Origin: Clostridia bacterium
GTDB lineage: Bacteria > Bacillota > Clostridia > Christensenellales > Aristaeellaceae
Direction of reading: 5' to 3'
Assembly: GCA_017471125.1 (NCBI GenBank)
Contig: JAFUWR010000220.1
Location: 1-35,234, forward strand
DNA: 35,234 bases
The notes beneath the pieces are model-generated. The model did no database searches, was not told the DNA's origin, and worked only from the letters and a program-made list of their open reading frames with translations. The position numbers and the translations under genes are program-made. Positions 15,010-25,200 of the stretch are shown here, in pieces (within the stretch, counting starts at the first letter, position 1; each line of letters begins with the position of its first letter).

Positions 15010-15092
15010 TACTCGTTGCAACCGCCCCATTCGGAACGTGCGTGACGGCGACCGAGGCCGAATAGCCCCATGATCGACGTCCCGCGCACCCT

Positions 15093-15123
15093 GTCCCGGC
15101 TCCTCATCGCGAGGAGCCGGGAC
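15093..15123 (+). terminator. Hairpin after the fifth pilin scrap
   Basis: GTCCCGGCTCCT (15093-15104) pairs perfectly with AGGAGCCGGGAC (15112-15123) around a 7-nt loop. The T-rich part that follows is interrupted (TTGCGTCTTCT). It is probably the terminator of the lost pilin copy. Confidence 0.6.
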
Positions 15124-15140
15124 TTGCGTCTTCTCCCCTC

Positions 15141-15169
15141 TTGACCCAAAACTCGCTCTGTGGTACCAT
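15141..15169 (+). promoter_or_regulatory. Sigma-A promoter of the hydrolase-GTPase operon
   Basis: TTGACC (15141-15146), a 17-nt spacer ending CTGTGG and TACCAT (15164-15169), then GTGGAAG. The resemblance to the Rpn promoter (10456-10484) extends into the early transcript. The leader to 15307 is about 130 nt with no clear structure. Confidence 0.6.
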
Positions 15170-15306
15170 ATAGTCGTGGAAGCTGTCAGAGAACCTTTTC
15201 TTCTACTTTGGACGCATCCCCTCTCGCGACGGATGGATCAAGAGCTATTTGAAAGCCACGCGGAGTAGACAGGAGAAATGTTCAGGAACGACAAGAAGGG
15301 TGCACG

Positions 15307-16302
15307 ATGAAGAAGAAGCTGATACGGATCGCCATCATCCTGCCCTGCGCCGTGATCGCGCTGGGCATTTTGGCGTCCCTGTTGTCCCACGCCGTCTACG
15401 GGCGCACGCTGCGGGCGTCGGTCTACGAGGTCGTGCTGCGCCGCCGCTACGCAAATCCCCGCACGCCGGAGGAGGAGGTCGCCCGGCTGGAGGCCAAGCG
15501 CGACAAGGGCGAGAAGCCCTACACGCTGCCCGACGACCTCAAATTCAGCGTGCCCATCGAGGCCACCGACCGCGACGGCACGCAGGTGTTCGTGCTCAAC
15601 GGCGACGCGCCCCGGGACGTGATCGCGCTGTACCTGCACGGCGGCGCGTACATCAACCCCTTCAACGCCTACCAGTGGCGGTTCATGGACCGGCTGGCCG
15701 CGGAGGCGGACTGCCCGGTGGTGGCCCCGGCCTACCGCCTCGCGCCCTTCGCCACCTATGCCGACGCCTACGCTGACCTGACCGCGCTGTACCGGGACCT
15801 GCTGGACAAGAACCCCGACAGCCGCATCGCGCTGATGGGCGACTCCGCCGGCGGCGGGCTGGCGCTGGGCCTGGCCGAATACTGGCGCGACGAGGGCCTG
15901 CCCCTGCCCGACCGGCTGATCCTGTTCTCCCCGTGGGTGGACGTGTCCATGGACAACTCCGACATCCTGCCGCTGACCGCCATCGAGCCCATCCTCCACC
16001 TGGAGCTGGTGAAGCTCCACGGCATATACTGGGCCGGCGGGCAGGACACCCATCACTGGCAGGTCAGCCCCCTCTACGGCGACATGGCGGGCCTGCCCCC
16101 GGTGACGCTCTACTGCGGCACCCGGGAGCTGCTGCTGCCCGACATCACCCTCGCCGCGGATAAGCTCGCCGCCGCCGGGAACGACGTCGATCTCCACGTC
16201 GCCCGGGGCCTCAACCACGACTACCCCCTCATGCCCATCCCCGACGCCGAGCCCGCGGTGCGGGAGGCGATCGCCATCGTCAAAGCGCTGGAGGCACCAT
16301 GA
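15307..16302 (+). CDS. Membrane-anchored alpha/beta hydrolase (HSL-type esterase)
   Basis: 331 residues from ATG at 15307 behind GAAGGGTG. Residues ~5-29 form an uncleaved-looking N-terminal membrane anchor. The catalytic domain has the oxyanion motif HGGAY (111-115), nucleophile elbow GDSAGGG (Ser180), a GTRELLLPD segment holding the likely acid, and His304 in GLNHDYP, the layout of hormone-sensitive-lipase-like carboxylesterases. The substrate is probably a small ester and cannot be specified. Its stop overlaps the start of the GTPase gene by 4 nt, so the two are co-translated. Confidence 0.9.
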   Translation: MKKKLIRIAIILPCAVIALGILASLLSHAVYGRTLRASVYEVVLRRRYANPRTPEEEVARLEAKRDKGEKPYTLPDDLKFSVPIEATDRDGTQVFVLNGDAPRDVIALYLHGGAYINPFNAYQWRFMDRLAAEADCPVVAPAYRLAPFATYADAYADLTALYRDLLDKNPDSRIALMGDSAGGGLALGLAEYWRDEGLPLPDRLILFSPWVDVSMDNSDILPLTAIEPILHLELVKLHGIYWAGGQDTHHWQVSPLYGDMAGLPPVTLYCGTRELLLPDITLAADKLAAAGNDVDLHVARGLNHDYPLMPIPDAEPAVREAIAIVKALEAP

Positions 16303-18251
16303 CGAACACGAGCATAGCCATACTCGCCCACGTGGACGCGGGCAAGACGACATTTTCAGAGCAGATCCTCTGCCACGCTGGGGTGCTGCGCGCGGCGGGC
16401 CGGGTAGACCACGGCGACGCCTTCCTGGACGCGCACCCGCTGGAGCGCCAGCGCGGCATCACCATATTCTCCGACCAGGCGACGTTCGAGCGCGGGGGTC
16501 GGCGCTTCTTTTGGGTGGACACCCCGGGCCACGCGGACTTCGCCGCGGAGATGGAGCGGGCGCTGACGGCGGCGGACCACGCGGTGGTGCTGGTGTCCGG
16601 CGCGGAGGGCGTACAGGGCCACACGGAGACCATCTGGGCGCTGCTCGAGCGGCTGTCGATCCCGGCGTTCATATTCGTGAACAAGACCGACCGGGCGGGC
16701 TTCGACGCCGCCGCGACCTTGGGCGACCTGAAGCGCCGCCTGTCCCCGGACTGCGTGGACATGTCGGGCTTCGCGGGCGGGGACATGCCCGAGGCCGTCA
16801 TAGAGGCCGTGGCGGAGCGGGACGAGGCGCTGCTGGACAGGCTCATGGCCGACGACTACGACCCGGACGCCTGGCTCAGCGCCCTGCGCGGCGAGATCGG
16901 GCGGCGCGACCTGTTCCCGGTCTACTTCGGCTCGGCGCTGAACGACGCGGGCGTGGCGGCGTTTCTGGACGCGCTGTGCCTGCTGACCGAGGGCGTCGCC
17001 CCGGACGACGCGCCCTTCGACGCGCTGGTCTACAAGGTGCGCCACGACGCCCAGGGCGGGCGGCTGACGTTCTTCAAGGTGCTGTCCGGCAGCGTGGGCG
17101 TGCGCGAGGAGGTCGCCCTGCCCGGCGGCGGTGCCGCCAAGCTCAACGAGCTGCGGCTGTATTCCGGGCCGAAGTACAGGCCCGTCCCCCGGGCGGAGCG
17201 TGGCATGCTGGTGGCCGCGGCGGGACTATCGTCGGTGAAGCCCGGCGACCGCCTCGGCGCGGGCCGGGACATCCGCGGCCGCTTCGCCACCGAGCCCATG
17301 CTGGCCGCCTCGGTGGAGTGGGACGGATCTATACCCGCCGCCCGCGTGCTCCAGGCGCTTCGGCAGCTCGAGGCCGAGGACCCCGCGCTGAACGTGGCGT
17401 ATTCGGAGGCCACCGGCTCCATCGACGTGGACGTGATGGGCCCCATCCAGTTGGAGGTCTTGAAGCAGCTCCTCCTGGACCGCTTCGGCCTCGACGTGAC
17501 CTTCGGCAGGCTCCGGGTGATGTACATGGAGACCATCGCCGCCCCCGCCGTCGGCATCGGCCACTACGAGCCCCTGCGCCACTACGCCGAGGTGCAGCTT
17601 CGGCTGTCGCCGGGCGCGCCGGGCAGCGGCATCACCTTCGTCTCGAAGTGCCACGTGGACGAGCTGGCCCTGAACTGGCAGCGGCTCATCGAGACCCACG
17701 TGTTCGAGAAGGCGCACAAGGGCGTGCTCACCGGGGCGCGGCTGACGGACGTGAAGGTCGAGCTGCTCCACGGGCGGGCGCACCTCAAGCACACCGAGGG
17801 CGGCGACTTCCGCCAGAGCACCTACCGCGCCATCCGCAACGCGCTGATGTACGCGCCGTCCGTGCTGCTGGAGCCCATCTGCCGGTTCAGCCTGCGGTTC
17901 CCCCGGGACGACTATGGCCGGGTGATGGGCGACCTGACCCGCATGCAGGCCAAGCTCGACCTGCCCGACATGACCGGCGACGCCTGCGCCCTGGACGGGG
18001 AGGCGCCCTTCGCCGAGTTCTCCGGCTACATCGCCGGCTTCATGGCCGCCACCCACGGCCGCGGCGCTCTGCGCTACCGGCTGGCGCGCTACGCCCCCTG
18101 CCGCGACGCCGACGCCGTCGTCGCCGACGCCCATTACGACCCCCTCGCCGACGACACCCCCGACTCCGTGTTCTGCTCCCACGGCGCGGGCCACGTGGTC
18201 CCCTGGGACCAGGTCCGCGAATTTGCCCACACGCCGGTGGATGTCGTCTAA
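16299..18251 (+). CDS. Tet(M)/EF-G-like translation factor GTPase (ribosomal protection type)
   Basis: 650 residues. Domain I carries all G motifs: AHVDAGKTT (10-18), RGIT (52-55), DTPGH (74-78) and NKTD (128-131). Domains II to V follow, as in EF-G and Tet(M), and near the C-terminus lies CSHGAGHVVPWDQV. Tet(M) family members bind the ribosome and release tetracycline using GTP, whereas chromosomal relatives such as this one often have unproven roles. A resistance gene name is therefore not given. The GC-rich codon use matches its neighbours, so recent transfer is not indicated. It is the second gene of an operon with the hydrolase and is followed by a MITE-like element. Confidence 0.88.
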   Translation: MTNTSIAILAHVDAGKTTFSEQILCHAGVLRAAGRVDHGDAFLDAHPLERQRGITIFSDQATFERGGRRFFWVDTPGHADFAAEMERALTAADHAVVLVSGAEGVQGHTETIWALLERLSIPAFIFVNKTDRAGFDAAATLGDLKRRLSPDCVDMSGFAGGDMPEAVIEAVAERDEALLDRLMADDYDPDAWLSALRGEIGRRDLFPVYFGSALNDAGVAAFLDALCLLTEGVAPDDAPFDALVYKVRHDAQGGRLTFFKVLSGSVGVREEVALPGGGAAKLNELRLYSGPKYRPVPRAERGMLVAAAGLSSVKPGDRLGAGRDIRGRFATEPMLAASVEWDGSIPAARVLQALRQLEAEDPALNVAYSEATGSIDVDVMGPIQLEVLKQLLLDRFGLDVTFGRLRVMYMETIAAPAVGIGHYEPLRHYAEVQLRLSPGAPGSGITFVSKCHVDELALNWQRLIETHVFEKAHKGVLTGARLTDVKVELLHGRAHLKHTEGGDFRQSTYRAIRNALMYAPSVLLEPICRFSLRFPRDDYGRVMGDLTRMQAKLDLPDMTGDACALDGEAPFAEFSGYIAGFMAATHGRGALRYRLARYAPCRDADAVVADAHYDPLADDTPDSVFCSHGAGHVVPWDQVREFAHTPVDVV

Positions 18252-18256
18252 ATGCC

Positions 18257-18423
18257 TTGCGGGGCTTTCTCAAATTGAATAGGACTGCATAGAACAGTCG
18301 TAGGGGCGCCGTTGCGGCGCCCGCCCGAGTACATATCACAGCGTTGTACCCGGCGGGCGGCGCAACGCCGCCCCTACGATCACATATAGCTGTATCACTA
18401 TCCGCTTTGAGACAGCCCCGCAA
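18257..18423. mobile_element. MITE-like element with terminal inverted repeats, enclosing repeat copy B
   Basis: Outer inverted repeats TTGCGGGGCTTTCTCAAA (from 18257) and TTTGAGACAGCCCCGCAA (18406-18423) enclose about 165 nt, with the 78-nt palindrome (18300-18377, reversed relative to copies A and C) inside. There is no coding frame. It separates the GTPase gene from the convergent toxin gene and may also stop transcription from both sides. Confidence 0.7.
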
Positions 18424-18429
18424 ACCTAT

Positions 18430-18765
18430 CTATTTCAGCACCTTGTCCAGGTTTTCAAGCGTATGCCCGATGCGCACGATCTGCGCCACGTCGCCCATGA
18501 CGCGGTAGATCAGATAGTAGTCGTGTTCCAGAAAATCCATCCGGCGCAGCTTCCGCCGCTGCATGATGGGATGCCTGCCGACCGCCACCCGGTCGCCCAT
18601 CAGACCCACCATCGCCTTGGTCTGCTCGTAGTCCTCAAAGACGGCGCGGGCGGCGTCGGGGTTATAGAGCGGCTTTTCCGCGATATAAGACAGTATCCTG
18701 GTCAGCCGCTGCTCCACGCGCCGGATGACCTGGACCTCCCACGTCTTCATCGTATCGTCGGCCAC
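18430..18765 (-). CDS. RelE/ParE-family toxin
   Basis: 111 residues from GTG at 18765; ATG five codons later is an alternative. The sequence has the small beta-rich RelE/ParE pattern: RRVEQRLTRILSYI, then GRHPIMQRRKLRRMDFLEHDYYLIYRVMGDVAQIVRIGHTLENLDKVL, where the Tyr-rich strand and final VRIGHTLEN strand are typical (positions ~65-108). RelE members cut mRNA on ribosomes and ParE members poison gyrase, and sequence alone does not decide between them. It starts 6 nt after the antitoxin stop. Confidence 0.8.
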   Translation of the reverse strand: MADDTMKTWEVQVIRRVEQRLTRILSYIAEKPLYNPDAARAVFEDYEQTKAMVGLMGDRVAVGRHPIMQRRKLRRMDFLEHDYYLIYRVMGDVAQIVRIGHTLENLDKVLK

Positions 18766-18771
18766 AGGCGC

Positions 18772-19011
18772 TCACCACCCGAATCGCGCCCGTATGCGCG
18801 CGCTCATCTCCTCGGCGGGATAGCCCTCCCCCCGGTCGAAATCCGCGAGGGCGGCGTCCAGTTCGGCCTCGAGCCGGGCTTCGGACGCGACGGCGACGAG
18901 GTCGTCGTCCTCCCCGCGGAGCAGCTCGACGATGCGCTCCTGGAGGCGTCGCAACTCCTCCTTGCTCAGGGAGGGCAGTATGCGGCATGCCGTGTCAAAG
19001 GTCTTTTGCAT
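18772..19011 (-). CDS. Antitoxin of the RelE/ParE pair
   Basis: 79 residues from ATG at 19011-19009, preferred over a TTG nine bases earlier that abuts the GGGAG ribosome site. It is helical and strongly acidic, with KEELRRLQERIVELLRGED and a C-terminal EMSARIRARFGW tail of the type that wraps the toxin. Its place directly upstream of the toxin gene, with shared transcription, is the usual antitoxin-first order. Such antitoxins normally repress their own promoter. Confidence 0.75.
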   Translation of the reverse strand: MQKTFDTACRILPSLSKEELRRLQERIVELLRGEDDDLVAVASEARLEAELDAALADFDRGEGYPAEEMSARIRARFGW

Positions 19012-19074
19012 CGAAGTCAACTCCCTTCGGATGGGCTCGCGGGACGGGGCATGCGCCTACCATCCCATATTTTC

Positions 19075-19103
19075 ATATTAGCACATCGCGGAGCAAAAAG
19101 CAA
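19075..19103 (-). promoter_or_regulatory. Promoter of the toxin-antitoxin pair
   Basis: On the minus strand TTGCTT (19103-19098), a 17-nt spacer and TAATAT (19080-19075), about 64 nt before the antitoxin ATG. Confidence 0.6.
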
Positions 19104-19170
19104 GGAAAACCGCGCGTCCGGCGTCGTTAGAAAAAGTTCTTATAAAATGCGATTTTTTATGTAAATTCCT

Positions 19171-19220
19171 GTAAACCCCCGGGGGTAATCGTCCGTGTAA
19201 CCCAGGGGGAGGTATAATGA
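19171..19220 (+). promoter_or_regulatory. Promoter/operator of the giant adhesin
   Basis: GTAAACCCCCGGGGG (19171-19185) and GTAACCCAGGGGG (19197-19209) are repeats 26 bp apart. TATAAT (19213-19218) is a perfect -10, but the -35 position holds no consensus and is overlapped by the second repeat. This suggests an activator-dependent or tightly repressed promoter. The first repeat continues as GTAATCG, as in the promoter region of the left adhesin (1289-1307). Confidence 0.55.
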
Positions 19221-19292
19221 AAGAGTTATAGAATGGCTTTACGTATGCGCATATTTCAGCACACGAAACGCTCAAAAAACGGGGTGGAAGAT

Positions 19293-22200
19293 ATGGCAAA
19301 CAGCATCGACAAAATGGTACGGCAGGCAAAGAGCAGGCGCGTGCGCAAGCGCGTCCTGGCGCTGTTGGCGGTGGTGACGGTCTTTTTGACCTCCACCGGC
19401 CTGCGCTATGAGGTCATCGCGATGGACCGCGAGCCCAACTGCGGCCTCCTGGAGCACATGCACACCGAGGCGTGTCTGGACGACCTCGGCGCGCTCATCT
19501 GCGGCCTGGATGCCCACGTCCACACGGACGCCTGCTACCAGGACGCGCCCTACGCGCCCCTCGAGGCCGAGATAGAGGCGCCCCTCGAGGCCATCGAAGC
19601 CCCGGTGGAGGAGCTTGAGGCGATGGAGCTCGAGGCCGTGGACGAGTACGTACCGGAGGACGCGCTTCCCATCGAGGCGGAGACCCCCGCGCCCGAGTTC
19701 GTCTACGACATGAACGGCGCGGACCGCGCCCTGCTCAGCGACGTGCTGGCCGCGGCGGGCCTGGAGGTCGGCCTCGTGGACGAGGTCGGCGAGAGCGTGC
19801 TCAGCGACGACCAGGTCCCCTCCATCGCCGTGGAGCGCCGCGACGGGGACTACGCGATCACCGCCCTGCGCGACTTCATCGACGACGACCGGGTGGAGCT
19901 GGCCATCTTCGCCGCGGACGGCGGCGTGTACACCGTGCTGCTGGCCAACGGCGTCGTGCCCGTCGCGGCCACGGCTACGCCCGAGCCGACGGCAGCCCCC
20001 ACCGACACGCCCGAGCCGGAGTACACCGTCGCGCCCGAGCCGATGGACGACGACGAACCCGAGTACACCGTCGCGCCCGAGCCGATGGACGCCGGCGAGC
20101 CCGAGTACACCGTCGCGCCCGAGGTGGTCGAGCCGGCGGCGGAGGTCGACGCCTTTGAGCTGGGCGAGGCGACCCCGTCCGGCAAGCCTACCTATAATAT
20201 TGAAATCAATCTCTACGGCGAGACCGGCCCGTTCAGCCTGACCGCCTGGCTCGCGGACGCCATCGACCCCGAGGCCGACGACGCGCCCGCCTCCGAGTGG
20301 ACCATCGCCTATAACGATACCCTGTTTGAAGTCCTGCCCGACGGGGAGGACTGGCAGGTCATGCCCATCGGCGAATTCGACGAGACCGAGATCGACGTGG
20401 ACACCGGCGCGGCCCTGTACGCCGTCGCGCTGACCAACGCCGCCCCCGGCATGGACGCCCTCGAGACCGGCGTGGCCGTCATCCGCCCCGTGGACGGCGA
20501 CCTGCCCGCCGAGGCCGAGGGCCACGCCGACGTGCTGGACGCCGATGCCGCCGACGCTGCCTGGGCCCAGATCGAGAATTGGAAGGGCAGCCAGCTCCGC
20601 TTCGAGCGCACCTTCGCCGCCGCCCGCACCGCCGCCGCCGCGCCCAACGAGACCCGCGTGCAGGCCTTCGACATCGGCCTGGACAACGTGGACCCCGAGA
20701 CCTACGCCGAGGGTTTCGCCGTCACCGTGACCCTGCCCGAGGCCGTCTGCGGCCGCGACTTCCGCCTCTACCACATCCACGGCGACGGCGACATCGCCGA
20801 GATCGAGGACTTCGACCGCGTCGGCCACCCCGTCGATGACGCGAACGAGGTCGTCACCGCCTTCACCTTCACCACCGACCGCTTCAGCGAATTCGTGCTG
20901 GTCTACACCGTGGACTTCACCTATAACGGCTATACCTATCACATGCCCGGCGGCAGCCGCATGCTGCTGTCGAGCCTGCTGGACATCCTGCAAACGGGCA
21001 TCGCCATCGACGACGTGGCGGAGGTCGCGTTCTCCGATCCCGCGCTGGTCGACGTGCTCGCGTATGCCGACGCCCACGACTGGATGCTCAGGAGCCTCCA
21101 GCCCTTCGACACCCAGGAGACGCTGACCCTGACCCTGCAGAGCGGCGAGCAGACGATCATCTACGTGACGGATGAGGCGCAAGAGGCTTCAGACGGTACG
21201 ATGGACATCACCCACCTGCTGACCAAGGTCGGGGTCTACGAGAAGCAGGACGGCACATGGGTCAGCGCCGGTGATTCGGACAGCGCCGACCCGGTGAAAC
21301 TGCGCGGCGACAAGGAATACTATCTTGAATTCTCACTGGCCGAGGTGTTGAAGGCAAATGGCCAGTTCTCCGACGACGCTACGCCCATGAGGCTGTATCT
21401 GCCTGACGGGGTGCAGATCGTCGATGCGGCCCTGAATGGCAAAGAAGACACACTGACCATCAACCTGGGCGAGGATGGAGAATTCACCGGAAGCAAGGTC
21501 AAGTATGTCGCCAAGAGCGATAGCGATCCGCGGGGCTATATCGAGATCACTTGGAACGCGAACGATTCCACACAGTCGGATAAATTCGACGTGCTGACCG
21601 CCTCCGCCTTCGCGGAGATCACGCTGCGCTACAAGGTCAATATCACCACGGACACGGGCTCGATCAAGTTCAATGAATCCACGACCCTCAACGTCACCCC
21701 GGACAACAGCTTCGACGTGCACGCGACCAAGAAGGGCGAATTCGAGAAGGTCTGGAATGAAACGACCAATAAGTTTGACGCCCGCGTCAACTATACCGTC
21801 ACTGTGACCACCGACGGCAACGCTTCGCCTATACCGGTGAATGAGAATAAGACCCCGATCGAATATGCCAACAGCATCAAGGTGTCTGACCGCATCAACG
21901 GCGACCTGCTGGTGTATGACCCGAACAGCCTCGTCGTCACCCGCATGCCCGAGGATGAAAATACGCAGGGCGAAACCAAGGTATTGACCCTCAACGAAGA
22001 CTTTAGGATTATTACCGAAAATCCTGAGAGCACAAACGGCTTCGATCTGGAGATCATCAGCGACATTCAAGACAATGAGAAGGTCGTCATCACCTATTCC
22101 GCCGATGTGGATAAAACAAAGCTGGGCAACAACATGGGCACGGCGGAATCCACCGGCAACAGCGTGGCGGTCGAGGGCTCGGATTCCAGCGACACGGATT

Positions 22201-25200
22201 CCTTCGACATGGAAGGAAAGCTCGAGTATGTCGGTGTCGATAAGCTCGACCCCGGAACGGAGACCAAAAAGACGGTAGACGGCAAGGAATACCTGTGTGT
22301 GCCGTGGACCATCAAATACAATGATGAGCCCATCGTGTCCGTAAAGGGCGCGACGCTCACCGATACCCTCGCCTCGGACGCCATAAACGCCTCGATGTAT
22401 GATACCTCTGACGGCGCATTCGTTGTGAAGGTCTACGACGTAAATGGCGGCGATACGCCGATCAAAGTGCTCTATCCCGAATGGGGAGACGGCGCAGGCC
22501 AGGTCCACAAGACAGACTACGACTATACCCTCGGCTCGAACGACAACGTCAAGGTCGCCGGCTCGAAGTGGGAGTGGACGATCCCGGACGAAGCGGATTA
22601 TGGCGGCACCGGCCCCTATTCCTATGTGATCACCTACAACACCCTCATCAACGAGAATTTGTACGGGAAATTCGACTTCAAGAATACGGTGGAGGAGAGC
22701 AAGACCCACAATGCCGACGCGGCGACCTATACCTATCAGTCAAATGAGCAGCATACCCATCTGACGGTGGAAAAGAAGGCCCTGGAGGTGACCCAAAAGT
22801 ACATCAAGTGGCAGGTCAAGATCCCGCGCCAGGAGGTCCCGCTCAGAAACGCTTACCTGACCGATATCCATCCCAATGAGAGCGGCTATTACGAGTGGAT
22901 CGTGACGGACGCGAACGAAGCGAGATCGCTGGGCATCACAGACACCAATAAGCTCATCGACACGACCGGCCTGATCACCGCGGAAGAAGGTCATCCAGGG
23001 CATGAGGAGATGTCGACCTCCTATACGAGCAAATCCCGCACGATGTTCCACTTCTACTATTATACGGGAGATGTTGACGCAAGTGGCCAGCCCGTCGTGG
23101 TGGATTGCCTGCAGGCCAGGGGCGTGGGCAACGGCAAGGAGAATATCGTCATCACCTATTATACGAAGGTCGACGACAATTGGCTGAGAAGGACCATGAG
23201 CGAGGGCCTGAACCAGGACCACGTGAACAAGGTGCAGCTCCAGGCCAACAACCAGTATGCTGAGAGCTCCGACAAGGCGGTGCCCAGGACCCCCGATTTC
23301 AAGAAGATCGCGGAGAAGCAGCCCGTGGGCACCGCGGTCGTGGACGGCGTCCCCATGGACAAGCTGAAATTCACGCTGATCCTCAAGGGCATCGACGACA
23401 AGAAGGGCGACGGGAAGCCGGTAAACGACGTCCTCTATTCGGCAAACAACTGGTTTGACGAGAGCGACAATCTGGTCATCGAGGACGTGTTCGACGCCAG
23501 CCTCAAGATGCTCGGATTGGACGATGGCAGCGATAAGCTGATACTATATCAGGACATCCCCGCTGCCAAGGAGGGCGAGACGCAGAAGACCATCGAAGCG
23601 ACGTGGAAGCAAGAGGACATCACGGTGGAGGGAAAGGCCAAAAAGAAGGTCACCATCACCATCCCGAAGGAAAAATTCGGCGGAACGTACGGCCTGGTGT
23701 ACAGCCTGCCCTATTACATGACCTACGCTTCGCTGCAAGCTGCGCAAAGCCTGTCGCAAGAAAAGATGACAGGTGAAGGTAAGACCCGGTATACGACCTT
23801 CGGCAATTCGGCGAAGGTCAAGGGTATCGAAACGCTGTCGGATGGTCCCATCAACGTGACGGTGGACCTCAAGCCCATCGACAAGACCGCCGTGAAGAAG
23901 GACAACGGCAAATGGAAGTATTCCATCGTCATCAACCCCGTGGGCGCGACGCTGAACGGCGGCAACGACTATCGCCTGACCGACAGCTACGAAAACCTGG
24001 CGGTGGATTACCTGACCATGAAGATCTACGAGGTGGATTATTCTAAGAACGAAGAAAACCAAAAAGTAGACGTCACCAAAGACATCCTCTGGTCCTACCA
24101 CGGCAACGAGGGCATCTTCTGGCTGCACGACAGCAAACCTTACATCATCGAATACGAGACGTGGCCGGTGGGCAAGCTGGGCACCAGCTTTGTCATGACC
24201 AACACCGCCGAGATGCTGGGCTTCGACGATACCGTCGAGCAGGAGGTGGAGCTGTCCTCCGAGCACAGCGGCACCATCCGCAGCTACAAGCTCAAGCTCC
24301 TCAAGCACGCCGACGACGCCATGGGCCGCGGCATCGAGAACGTCGTGTTCCAGCTTTTCATGCTCAACGACGCGGGCGAGCGCGTACCGGTCACGTATGA
24401 CGCAGACTATGATAAGAACGGCGCCGGACTGAGGTGGACGAGAACCCCGCGTGAAGAAGATAACTTGACGCAGACCGAGTTTGCCTCCCCTGACAGCCAC
24501 AACATCGGCGACAAATATTACATCACGACCGACGAGAACGGCGAAGCCACGATCTTCCTCAACATGAAGCGGGACGGCGTGGCGCTGGAGCCCGGCCGGC
24601 AGTACTACCTCAAGGAGGTCTGGTGGCCCGAGGGCTATGACATCGAGGACATCTACTGGAGCTTCGTCATCAGCGATATGGACGACTTCACCAGCTATGT
24701 CTACCGCAACGGCGGCGTGCTGAAGGTCTCCAACGATACCGCCGGCGGCGCGCTGATCCTGCGCAAGGAATTTGGCGGCGTGGATGTGCCCTATTCCCTC
24801 AAGAGCGGCATACAGTTCCGGATCGACGGCTATAAGCCTTCTGATGTGGCTGGTGAGCCGGATCAGGTGGTCTTTACGCGCTATGCCTCCTATTCCGAAT
24901 TCAAGAAGTATACGCCTACTGCGGCTGAAGGTGGCACGCCCTACTATCGCTATCGCCTGCCCTGGAACGATTCGGAATTGAAGGCGCTGAGCGCTCAGGG
25001 CAAGACTGTCACCTACTTCAAGGTGACCGAGCTGTCGGATACCGCCGATATGCCCACCTTCTCTCTGGCGACCACCATCACGGGTGATACGGGCGTTGAG
25101 GTTATCTACGAGAGCGAGAAGCCCGTAGCGGCAAAGGTCACGATGCCGGATGATGAGAATAAGGATAGCAACATCACTACCCAGTTCACGAATACCTATA

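Noticed and set aside
16299..18251. Naming the GTPase as a mobile tetracycline resistance gene
   Set aside because: The fold is Tet(M)-like, but codon use matches the chromosome and many chromosomal relatives have no proven resistance role.
16511..18292. 593-residue plus-strand frame overlapping the GTPase
   Set aside because: It is an Arg/Gly-rich shadow in the second frame of a gene with intact G motifs.
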